Assembly (NCBI GenBank): GCA_013693855.1
Contig: CP059261.1
Location: 2,420,686-2,427,661, forward strand
Length of the DNA: 6,976 nucleotides
DNA from: Micropruina sp.
GTDB taxonomy: Bacteria > Actinomycetota > Actinomycetes > Propionibacteriales > Propionibacteriaceae
Reading direction: 5' to 3'
In this document: piece by piece, positions 1-5,437 of the stretch
Position numbering within the stretch: position 1 is the stretch's first letter
How the letters are laid out: every line of letters starts with the position of its first letter
Translations under genes and position numbers: made by a program
Notes under the pieces: generated by a model
The model's input: only the letters and a program-made list of their open reading frames with translations
Database searches by the model: none
Told to the model about the DNA's origin: nothing

Positions 1-3
1 GGG

Positions 4-351
4 GTGACCAAGCGCGAGAAGGGTACGGAAAAGGGCGAGCACACCGATATCAAGACCTTCGAGTCCCGCCGGCACGTCCTGCTCCAACTGCTGCGCGACG
101 CCGAGCAGGATCTCGCCACCTACGCCGCGGCCAGCCTGCGCGCCGGCGTGGATCAGCAGTTGGTCACCATCGCCAAGTCTCATGCTGTGCGCATGCTTGA
201 CGTGATCCGGACCGTCGTCGCCGATCCTCGGCTTGGTGTGAGAGTCCCCGACTCCACGGCCGACCAAGTGATCGCCGACGCCGTGAGGGGGCGATCGTAT
301 CGTGAGCCGGATCGACGGCCTGCTGGCCCCACTTGTCCGGCACGGCGGTGA
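4..351 (+). CDS. Hypothetical phage protein, small, helical
   Basis: I do not recognise this gene. The predicted protein (115 aa from the GTG at 4) has a charged N-terminus rich in Lys and Glu, then a mostly helical body (about residues 20-75) with no cysteine cluster, membrane segment or known catalytic motif. Only three bases precede the GTG, so the true start may lie outside the window. The last 19 codons look non-coding: third positions fall away from G/C and the tail runs 50 nt into the next gene. A -1 shift at the five-G run 287-291 would instead end the protein as AVRGAIVS, with its TGA at 303-305 overlapping the next GTG in a classic GTGA junction (about 100 aa). The C-terminus as given is therefore doubtful. 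It probably belongs to the same transcript as the next gene. Confidence 0.6.
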   Translation: MTKREKGTEKGEHTDIKTFESRRHVLLQLLRDAEQDLATYAAASLRAGVDQQLVTIAKSHAVRMLDVIRTVVADPRLGVRVPDSTADQVIADAVRGRSYREPDRRPAGPTCPARR

Positions 352-886
352 GCGGCCGCAGGTGCGCAAACCGTGGGCCGAGCCAACACCGGAGTACACC
401 ACCTGTCCGCCGGAGCACACCCAGCACAGCCGGGCCGCCATCTGCGGCGCGTGCGACGCGTACCTGGGGCGGCTGCTGTCCGACCTGCCGGAGATGACCC
501 GGCACCTGCTGGAGTCGATCCGCAAGGATGTGAGGTTCGCTCCCCGCGGGTGGAAGCGGGGCGACGTCGAGCGGCCGGACGAGTCGCCGATCCCGTGGAA
601 TCCGGCGGCCGCCCGCTGTCTGGCCGACCTGCGGCGCATCGTCAATGACCAGCGTTTCCGTGTCGCCTCAGGGCGGGCTGCGCTGCTGGCCGAGCTGTCC
701 CGGGCTATGGAGCGCGCGCATCGGGTGATCGACAGGCCGAAGGACGTGGCGCTGACGATGTGCCCCCGATGCCGGGCCGAGATGCGACTGACCCCGGGTC
801 TTCCGTGTCCTGCGAGTGCGGGTATGCCGCCGACTGGGCGACGCATCAGACCGACATCCTCGACGCAAATGGCGACGCGCTGCTGA
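302..886 (+). CDS. Zinc-ribbon protein, N-terminal part of a split gene
   Basis: This is the front part of a protein type common just ahead of terminase genes in actinobacterial phages and prophages; no biochemical role is established for it as far as I know. The GTG start at 302 follows GAGGGGG (285-291) with a 10-nt spacing. Visible features are a first metal-site candidate (C35, H39, H42, C48, C51), then a helical region with the phrase DLPEM that is typical of the family, then RVIDRPKD and CPRC (C154, C157). The second half of that last zinc ribbon is not in this frame: from residue 167 the frame gives low-grade sequence up to the stop at 884-886. The partner half (CEC, then the HTH) is in the -1 frame, read by the ORF at 760-1110. 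Joined at P165-G166 the protein would be 269 aa, with a complete CxxC...CxC ribbon. Family assignment is from memory of the pattern. Confidence 0.7.
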   Translation: MSRIDGLLAPLVRHGGERPQVRKPWAEPTPEYTTCPPEHTQHSRAAICGACDAYLGRLLSDLPEMTRHLLESIRKDVRFAPRGWKRGDVERPDESPIPWNPAAARCLADLRRIVNDQRFRVASGRAALLAELSRAMERAHRVIDRPKDVALTMCPRCRAEMRLTPGLPCPASAGMPPTGRRIRPTSSTQMATRC

Positions 887-1110
887 CCATGGCCGACCTG
901 GTGGTGGTGCTGACCAGGGCCGGTGAGCCGGTCGACCGGAATCGCATCAACTACCTGATCCGCCGGCACGGTCTCCCTCGCGAGCAGATCACGAGCGCCG
1001 AATGGCGGGACGGTGGTCTGGTGTCGCGGTCGGTGTGGGTGTACCGGCTGCGCGACGTCCGGGAGATGCAGTCCCAACTCGCCGCGTCGCGTGTCTCAGG
1101 TGTTGCATAG
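760..1110 (+). CDS. Helix-turn-helix DNA-binding protein, C-terminal part of the split gene
   Basis: This frame carries CEC-G (C18, C20) followed by GYAADWATH, which fits the second half of the zinc ribbon begun in the preceding gene. Then comes a winged-helix-like DNA-binding region (about residues 40-100): LLTMADLVVVL, a turn, RNRINYLIRRHGL, and a wing ending VWVYRLRDV, a layout seen in MerR/excisionase-type domains. The GTG at 760 has no well-placed ribosome binding site, and residues 1-12 look like out-of-frame reading. The other possible start is ATG 889. I think neither is native and that the domain belongs to the protein starting at 302, either by a lost base or by -1 frameshifting at 793-799. 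The stop TAG overlaps the -35 box of the promoter candidate. The position just upstream of the terminase suggests a regulator or, less likely, a small terminase subunit. Confidence 0.65.
   Translation: MPPMPGRDATDPGSSVSCECGYAADWATHQTDILDANGDALLTMADLVVVLTRAGEPVDRNRINYLIRRHGLPREQITSAEWRDGGLVSRSVWVYRLRDVREMQSQLAASRVSGVA
793..799 (+). other. Candidate -1 slippery heptamer / frame break
   Basis: CCCGGGT here is read in the upstream frame as C CCG GGT, an exact X XXY YYZ heptamer. Slipping back one base gives CCC GGG, so both tRNAs (Pro, Gly) can re-pair and the frame enters the one coding CECG and the HTH domain. The break must lie between the CPRC codons (761-772) and the CEC codons (811-819), and this is the best site in that interval. 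An undercalled base in the CCCC or GGG run gives the same fused protein and cannot be excluded. Confidence 0.4.
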
Positions 1111-1130
1111 TGCGCGCTACGTGCTACACT
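1103..1130 (+). promoter_or_regulatory. Candidate promoter ahead of the terminase leader
   Basis: TTGCAT (1103-1108) and TACACT (1125-1130) are separated by 16 bp, and TG at 1122-1123 gives an extended -10 (TGCTACACT). Transcription would start near 1137. The -35 box overlaps the stop of the HTH gene. The spacer holds an imperfect palindrome, TAGTGCGCGCTA (1108-1119, 10 of 12 positions symmetric), and a direct repeat GCTAC (1116-1120, 1123-1127), which could be an operator. The following stretch is visibly less GC-rich than the genes around it. Confidence 0.45.
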
Positions 1131-1136
1131 CAACAT

Positions 1137-1271
1137 CAAACCCGAGGCGACCGCATCCCCTGTGCGTCTAGGATGTTTCGCGGCGATGCTCGATAAGCGA
1201 CTGCTTGCCTTGGAACTCTCAACCTGTACCATGTTGTTCAATACCGCCCGATCCCTCTGGGGTCGGGTTTT
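1137..1271 (+). ncRNA. Candidate short leader RNA or sRNA upstream of the terminase
   Basis: If the promoter at 1103-1130 fires and the terminator at 1247-1274 works, a transcript of about 135 nt results. Visible pairings are GCATCC with GGATGT (1153-1158/1171-1176), TCGC with GCGA (1178-1181/1197-1200), and GAAC with GTTC (1213-1216/1236-1239, extendable past a bulged base). The last is the terminator stem. No open frame here has convincing codon use and no tRNA is evident. It could be a stand-alone small RNA, or the interrupted leader of the late operon, like the 6S transcript from lambda pR'. I recognise no named RNA family. The 5' end is inferred from promoter spacing only. Confidence 0.3.
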
Positions 1272-1274
1272 CTC
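1247..1274 (+). terminator. Rho-independent terminator before the terminase gene
   Basis: CCCGATCCC (1247-1255), loop TCT (1256-1258) and GGGGTCGGG (1259-1267) form a nine-pair stem with one T-G wobble, followed directly by TTTT (1268-1271). This is a strong intrinsic terminator. It lies 39 nt before the terminase start, so the head operon needs either read-through, antitermination, or a promoter in the short gap after it, where I see none. Confidence 0.85.
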
Positions 1275-1309
1275 GTGCGAGCTACCGGCTAACCCGGGGG
1301 TGAGCCCAG

Positions 1310-2770
1310 GTGATCCTCCCTGACCCGTTCGCCGAACTGCTCGCCCTCGTCACCGGCGGTCGCCGCTGGGCCACCCCGCTCGACTTGGCCTGCGAGCTCG
1401 ACCCGCGCATCGTCCGCACGCCAGCCCTCGAGCTCATCAACTCCGCGCTCGTCCAGGCGTTCGACACCCCCGACGCCAGACTGGCCATCTCCATGCCCCC
1501 ACAGGAGGGCAAGACGACGCTCGTCGTCCAGTACTTCATCCCGTGGTGCCTGAGCCAGCGCCCCGACCTGCCGATCATCCTCGGCACCTACAATCAGTCG
1601 CTTGCCAACCGGGGCGGGCGCATCGTCCGCAACGTGATCGAGAGCAACCCGCAGATCGGTCTCGCGATCGCCCCCGACAATGGCGCGAAGCACGAGTGGT
1701 CGATCGCCGAACGTGAAGGCGGCCTGGTCTCAGCCGGTCGCGGCGTCGGCATCTCCGGCCGCCCTGCCGGCCTGGTCATCATCGACGACCCTTTCAAGGA
1801 GGGCGAGGCTCAGTCTCAGGTCGTCCGCGAGGATGCGTGGGACTGGTACACCGAGGCCATCTCGGCCCGGCTCGCACCCAGCGCGGCCATGGTGGTTGTC
1901 CACACCCGCTGGCACCAGGACGACCTGATCGGCCGACTGCTCGAACGCGATGCGCATGCCGGCTGGACGTACCTGAATATCCCTGCGGAGTGCGAGGACC
2001 CGGCTACCGACCCACTAGGCCGGACGCAGGTCGGGCAGTTCATGATCTCGGCCCGCGGCCGCTCGCAGCGGCAATGGGAGATGCGCAAGCGCACGGCCGG
2101 ATCGCGCGTGTGGAATGCGCTCTACCAGGGCCGCCCGGCCCCGGCCGAGGGTGGGCTGATCAAGCGCGACTGGTTCCGCCGCTACCAGGTGTGGCCGTGG
2201 GAGGAGCGCCCGGACGGCAGCCGCTGGGCCACCGGGTTCACCGAGGTGCTGATCTCGGCCGACCTGGCATTCAAGGGCACCAGCGGGTCAGACTATGTGG
2301 CGCTCGGTGTGTGGGGCGGGCGCGGTAATGACGCGTGGCTGCTCGACCAGGTGCGCGGCTGGTTCGACTTCATCACCACCATTCGGGAGTTCGTGGCGCT
2401 GGCCGGACGCTGGCCGCAGGCGACACTCAAGCTCGTCGAGGACAAGGCCAACGGGCCGGCCCTGATCTCCATGCTGTCCAAGCGTGTGGTCGGGATCGTG
2501 CCGATCACCCCACAGGCCGGCAAGGTTCAGCGGGCGATGGCATGGGCGCCGCTGGCCGAGTCCGGGCACGTGTGGATCCCAGACGACTCCCTGTGCTCAT
2601 GGGTTGGTGACTTCGTCGAGGAGTGCGCCGCTTTCCCGAATGGCGCCCACGACGACCAGGTGGACCAGTCCTCTATGGCGCTAGACCGGCTGCTGCTGCG
2701 GCCTCTTGCCCAGCAGTTGGAGCAGGCTCAGGCCGATGACGACCTCGACGACTACCGGATCGGCTACTGA
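1310..2770 (+). CDS. terL: Terminase large subunit (ATPase-nuclease)
   Basis: This is the DNA-packaging motor subunit: it cuts concatemeric phage DNA and pumps it through the portal using ATP. The 486-residue protein shows the usual order. An ATPase domain carries a Walker A at residues 63-70 (PPQEGKTT), a Walker B at 155-161 (LVIIDDP) and a coupling segment VVVHTRWH (195-202). A C-terminal RNase H-like nuclease has candidate metal-binding acids D318 (ISADLAFKG), E377/D378 (KLVEDKANG) and D448/D449 (GAHDDQVD). The length is normal for phage TerL, and no key residue is missing. The start is GTG 1310, with a run of Gs (1296-1300) as a modest ribosome binding site. It begins 39 nt after the terminator and is followed by the portal gene after a 17-nt gap. 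No separate small terminase subunit is visible nearby. Confidence 0.95.
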   Translation: MILPDPFAELLALVTGGRRWATPLDLACELDPRIVRTPALELINSALVQAFDTPDARLAISMPPQEGKTTLVVQYFIPWCLSQRPDLPIILGTYNQSLANRGGRIVRNVIESNPQIGLAIAPDNGAKHEWSIAEREGGLVSAGRGVGISGRPAGLVIIDDPFKEGEAQSQVVREDAWDWYTEAISARLAPSAAMVVVHTRWHQDDLIGRLLERDAHAGWTYLNIPAECEDPATDPLGRTQVGQFMISARGRSQRQWEMRKRTAGSRVWNALYQGRPAPAEGGLIKRDWFRRYQVWPWEERPDGSRWATGFTEVLISADLAFKGTSGSDYVALGVWGGRGNDAWLLDQVRGWFDFITTIREFVALAGRWPQATLKLVEDKANGPALISMLSKRVVGIVPITPQAGKVQRAMAWAPLAESGHVWIPDDSLCSWVGDFVEECAAFPNGAHDDQVDQSSMALDRLLLRPLAQQLEQAQADDDLDDYRIGY

Positions 2771-2776
2771 CGCAGC

Positions 2777-2790
2777 AAGGGGTGCCAGTG
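2777..2790 (+). promoter_or_regulatory. Ribosome binding site deciding the portal start
   Basis: AAGGGG (2777-2782) lies five nt before GTG 2788. The in-frame GTG at 2782 overlaps this site and would have no room for ribosome binding, so 2788 is the better start. Confidence 0.65.
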
Positions 2791-4278
2791 ACCGAAGCGA
2801 CCCACACCCGCGACCTGTCCGCCGAACTGGCCGCATCCGAGGCGACGCTGGATCTGATGCGCGAGTCCTTCGCCGACCTGCGGCGGATCATGGACCGGGA
2901 CGAGTCCGGATGGGCCCCGTACGGCATCGGCATCCTCGGCGATGACCTCCGAGGTTTCGACGCTACCTTCCGCCGGCGGGCAGCGCTGCGGAACTTGATC
3001 GCCAGCATGGCGGACCCGCTGATCAAGCGGGGTCTCAATCTGCGTGCCGCGTACATCTGGGGCGGCGGTGTCACCATCGCGGTCCGCGACGAGCCGGGCA
3101 CCGGGCAGGACATCAACGCTGTCGTGCAGTCATTCCTCGACGATCACGACAATCTCGGGACCTTCGTCGATACGACGGCCCGTATCGAGCTGGAGCGGTC
3201 CCTCGGCATCGTCGGAGAGGTTGCGCTTTGCCTGCCGACGGACCCAGTGTCCGGCCGTGTCCGGGTCCGTGTCCTGCCGCCCGAGCAGATCACCCGGATC
3301 GCGAAGGACCCCGAGGACGCAGCATCTGAGCAGCTGTACCTTCGCGAGTGGGCGGACTCCTCCGGGCAGCCAGTCAAGGCATGGTATCCGGCGCTCGGCT
3401 ACCGCCCCTCCCAGCGCGACCGCTACCGCGACGAGGTAGAGATCCGGTGGGACCACCCGATCAAGCTGGTGCGGGTCAACCGTGTCGGTGACCGCGGGGT
3501 GGGCGACGTGTTCGCCGCTGTACCATGGGCGGCCGCCTACAAACGCTTCCTCGAAGCATGGTCTCAGCTGACCGCGTCACTGTCGCGCTTCGCCTACCAG
3601 GTCCGCACCCGTGGCGACCGGGTGGCCGATGCGGCTGCGAAGCTGGCGCGGGCCAATGCCGAGGCCGGGCAGAACATCACGACCGACCCGAACACCTACC
3701 TGGAGGCGGTCGGAAAGTCCGGGGCCACGATCGACAGCGAGTCGGGCCGGCCCCTGGCCGCCATGGTGGCTGCGGCGCTCGACCTGCCGGTCACGACCCT
3801 GCTGGGCGACCCCGGGGTGACCGGTGCCCGGGCGACCGCCGAAAGTGTCACGGATGCCTCCTGGCCGGTCTTCGATGTCCGCCAGCAGATGTGGGGTTCC
3901 GTCCTGCGCGACGTGTGCTCGTGGGTGATCGACTCTGCTGTCATCTCCCCCGCCGGGCCCCTGCGTGGCACCATCGCCCGCGACGGCGACCGCATGTATG
4001 CCGTGCTGCCTGATGGCGACGGCCGCACGATCGAGGTCGTATGGCCCGAGCGGGACGACACGGGCACGCTCGACCGGATCAAGGCAATCCAGCTTGCCGA
4101 CCAGATGGAGCGGATCCCTCCGCTGACGATCGCCAAGATGATCCTCGACGCTCTCGACGTGAAGGACTCCGACGAGGTGCTGGACATCATCACCGACGAC
4201 CAGGGCAACTTTGTGCCCCTCGACGTGATCGACGCCCGCGTCCGTCAGCGGCTGGGCGACCAGGGCGAGCAGGCGTAG
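2788..4278 (+). CDS. Phage portal protein
   Basis: The portal forms the ring at the special capsid vertex through which DNA enters and leaves; it nucleates head assembly and docks the terminase. The 496-residue product has the usual length for this family. An N-terminal region of about 85 residues contains RRRAALRNLIASMADPLI. A central region follows with the crown/stem-type segment RFLEAWSQLTASLSRFAYQV (252-271). Then comes the well-conserved portal signature ALDLPVTTLLGDPGVTGA (330-347), leading to RATAES. Residues 425-496 are an acidic, helical tail. The gene is placed between terminase and MuF, as usual. It is intact, with no frame break. The start is GTG 2788 rather than 2782, on ribosome binding site spacing. 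The MuF gene begins four nt after the stop, indicating translational coupling. Confidence 0.92.
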   Translation: MTEATHTRDLSAELAASEATLDLMRESFADLRRIMDRDESGWAPYGIGILGDDLRGFDATFRRRAALRNLIASMADPLIKRGLNLRAAYIWGGGVTIAVRDEPGTGQDINAVVQSFLDDHDNLGTFVDTTARIELERSLGIVGEVALCLPTDPVSGRVRVRVLPPEQITRIAKDPEDAASEQLYLREWADSSGQPVKAWYPALGYRPSQRDRYRDEVEIRWDHPIKLVRVNRVGDRGVGDVFAAVPWAAAYKRFLEAWSQLTASLSRFAYQVRTRGDRVADAAAKLARANAEAGQNITTDPNTYLEAVGKSGATIDSESGRPLAAMVAAALDLPVTTLLGDPGVTGARATAESVTDASWPVFDVRQQMWGSVLRDVCSWVIDSAVISPAGPLRGTIARDGDRMYAVLPDGDGRTIEVVWPERDDTGTLDRIKAIQLADQMERIPPLTIAKMILDALDVKDSDEVLDIITDDQGNFVPLDVIDARVRQRLGDQGEQA

Positions 4279-4282
4279 GGCC

Positions 4283-4870
4283 GTGGCCCTCACCAAGGCC
4301 GCGATCCGCAAGGCCCGGGCGGTCCGCATCGCGCTCGCGGCGGCAGTGGATGCGACGACCGCAGCCCTGACACTGGCCTGGGCGAGCGCCTGGGAGGAGA
4401 TCGTCGCCGAGTGGGCGGCAGCGGTCGACGAGCTACTGGTGCTCGGCGCCGGCGAGTGGCCCACCAGGGCGCAGATCAGCCGTGCTACCCGTGCGACGAA
4501 TGCGCTGCGCGTGACAGCTGAGCGGCTGTCCGAGCTGGCCAAGCGCTCCGGGGTCACCATCTCCGGTGACATGCAGACAATCGTCCGGGCCGCCGGCGAG
4601 TGGGAGCGTGGCGTGATCACCACCCAGCTACCCACAGGAATATCCTTCTCGTGGGCCGAGGTCGACGAGACCGCGCTGGATGCGATCGTCAAGCGGTCTA
4701 CCGGCCGCATCGAGTCGAGCCTGCGCCCCTTGCCCCGCGAGCAGTCGGCCGTCATGCGGCACACGCTGATCCGCGGTGTTGCCGTCGGCGATAATCCGAA
4801 TGCGGTCGCGTCGCTGATGCTGAAGCGACTGCGGGGGTTTTCGACGGTGGGCTGGTCCGGGCCCGGCTGA
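4283..4870 (+). CDS. MuF-like minor head protein, N-terminal part (frame-broken)
   Basis: This is the front 195 residues of the phage head morphogenesis (MuF/SPP1 gp7-like) protein, which binds the portal inside the prohead. It is rich in Ala and helical, starting MALTKAAIRKARAV, with TGISFSWAEVDETALDAIVKRSTGRI and a helical stretch ending NAVASLMLKRLRG before the frame is lost. The last residues (FSTVGWSGPG) are out-of-frame. The -1 frame at the same place reads VFDGGLVRARLIARTEM, the family's normal continuation into the C-terminal half. The break sits at GGGGGTTTT (4833-4841), and restoring one base gives a 341-residue protein across 4283-5307. GTG 4283 is four nt after the portal stop. 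It is either a pseudogene fragment, a sequencing indel, or frameshift-expressed. Confidence 0.8.
   Translation: MALTKAAIRKARAVRIALAAAVDATTAALTLAWASAWEEIVAEWAAAVDELLVLGAGEWPTRAQISRATRATNALRVTAERLSELAKRSGVTISGDMQTIVRAAGEWERGVITTQLPTGISFSWAEVDETALDAIVKRSTGRIESSLRPLPREQSAVMRHTLIRGVAVGDNPNAVASLMLKRLRGFSTVGWSGPG
4833..4841 (+). other. Frame break at a G5-T4 run in the MuF gene
   Basis: The upstream frame reads CGG GGG TTT TCG. One additional G or T restores CGG GGG GTT TTC GAC (or the TTT TTC version), giving RG-V/F-FDGGL, which continues in the correct frame. As a recoding site it is poor: the P-site tRNA on GGG can re-pair one base back, but the A-site Phe tRNA cannot pair well with GTT. A lost base in the homopolymer is the better explanation. 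Confidence 0.6.
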
Positions 4871-4884
4871 TCGCCCGGACGGAG

Positions 4885-5307
4885 ATGCACGACGCCCAGC
4901 GGGCCTCCGCTCTCCAGTCCCGGAAGGCCAACGCCGAGGTGGTCGAGGGCTGGCGGTGGATGTCCACCCAGTCGTCCCGTACGTGCCCGGCCTGCCTGGC
5001 GATGGACGGATCGCTGCATCCGGTCGACGAACTCGGGCCGGCTGGACACCCCAACTGCCGCTGCTGCGCGGTGCCGGTCACCAAGTCGTGGCGGGCGCTC
5101 GGTATCGACCTGGACGAACCGGCCGACACCTACCAGGACGGCCGCGCGTGGTTCGCCGAGCAGCCCCAATCGGTTCAGGTGCAGATCATGGGCCGCGACC
5201 GGCTGGACCGGCTCAACTCCGGGCTTCTGACCTGGGATCAGATTCCGATGATCCGGCAGTCGCCTGACTGGCGGGACTCCGTCGTGGTCCGCCCCCTGGC
5301 GGCGTAG
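4885..5307 (+). CDS. MuF-like minor head protein, C-terminal part (frame-broken)
   Basis: This is the conserved C-terminal half of the head morphogenesis protein. It carries the hallmark metal-binding pattern TCPACLAMDG...GHPNCRC (C34, C37, H55, C58, C60), then KSWRALGIDLDEPADTYQDG and a tail with MGRDRLDRLNSGLLTWDQI. Coding potential extends upstream of ATG 4885: the same frame reads FDGGLVRARLIART immediately before it, so this ATG is an internal methionine and not a native start. No ribosome binding site precedes it. It should be joined to the preceding fragment as one gene. The final 95 nt overlap, tail to tail, the small minus-strand gene. Confidence 0.8.
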   Translation: MHDAQRASALQSRKANAEVVEGWRWMSTQSSRTCPACLAMDGSLHPVDELGPAGHPNCRCCAVPVTKSWRALGIDLDEPADTYQDGRAWFAEQPQSVQVQIMGRDRLDRLNSGLLTWDQIPMIRQSPDWRDSVVVRPLAA

Positions 5308-5407
5308 CGGTCATCACCCCGCACCTCGGGCACTCCCACTCCTGCATCGTCCCGTCCAGCCCGAGCGTCAGCGCACGCACCTTCCAGACGTGCTCGACGC
5401 AGACCAT
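5213..5407 (-). CDS. Small zinc-ribbon protein on the opposite strand
   Basis: A 64-residue frame runs leftward from ATG 5407. The first 33 codons, most of them outside the MuF gene, end in G or C with one exception (CGT), as expected for a real gene here. The protein carries C3-x2-H6 and C26-x2-C29 (WECPRCG), a plausible zinc site, joined by a short beta-like segment (VWKVRALTLGLDG). A ribosome binding site, AGGA in CCTAGGATGGGCAG, lies seven nt before the ATG. The last 31 residues overlap the MuF 3' end in antisense and lose codon bias, so they may be a dispensable tail. Short CxxH/CxxC proteins of this kind occur in actinophage genomes, with unknown function. It is the only minus-strand gene candidate in an otherwise plus-strand operon and could instead be chance. 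Confidence 0.5.
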   Translation of the reverse strand: MVCVEHVWKVRALTLGLDGTMQEWECPRCGVMTATPPGGGPRRSPASQATAGSSESDPRSEARS

Positions 5408-5423
5408 CTGCCCATCCTAGGAG

Positions 5424-5437
5424 ACGGAGGCCCCATG
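5424..5437 (+). promoter_or_regulatory. Ribosome binding site deciding the protease start
   Basis: GACGGAGG (5423-5430) lies four nt before ATG 5435. The frame is open to a GTG at 5390, but that codon has no such site and lies inside the minus-strand gene, so 5435 is preferred. Confidence 0.7.

Noticed and set aside
1002..1196. Plus-strand small frame in the HTH gene and leader
   Set aside because: Out of phase with the HTH gene, no ribosome binding site, and the leader part lacks codon bias.
951..1241. Minus-strand open frame opposite the HTH gene and leader
   Set aside because: Poor third-position G/C, no motif, and it covers the promoter candidate; its Ser/Arg-rich sequence looks like chance.
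1137..1246. Possible tRNA in the leader
   Set aside because: No acceptor stem or T-arm pattern (GTTCRANNC with flanking stem) could be arranged.
1272..1300. Short hairpin CTCGTGCGAG and the repeated CTA-CCGG words as cos or operator site
   Set aside because: Too short and too common in GC-rich sequence to support a call.
3577..5169. Minus-strand open frame of 530 codons across portal and MuF genes
   Set aside because: It lies opposite well-supported genes; its composition (Arg, Ala, Val, Asp without domains) is that of the antisense of GC-rich codons.
5390..5434. Upstream GTG start for the protease (15 extra residues)
   Set aside because: No ribosome binding site, and it lies within the minus-strand gene; ATG 5435 has GACGGAGG directly before it.
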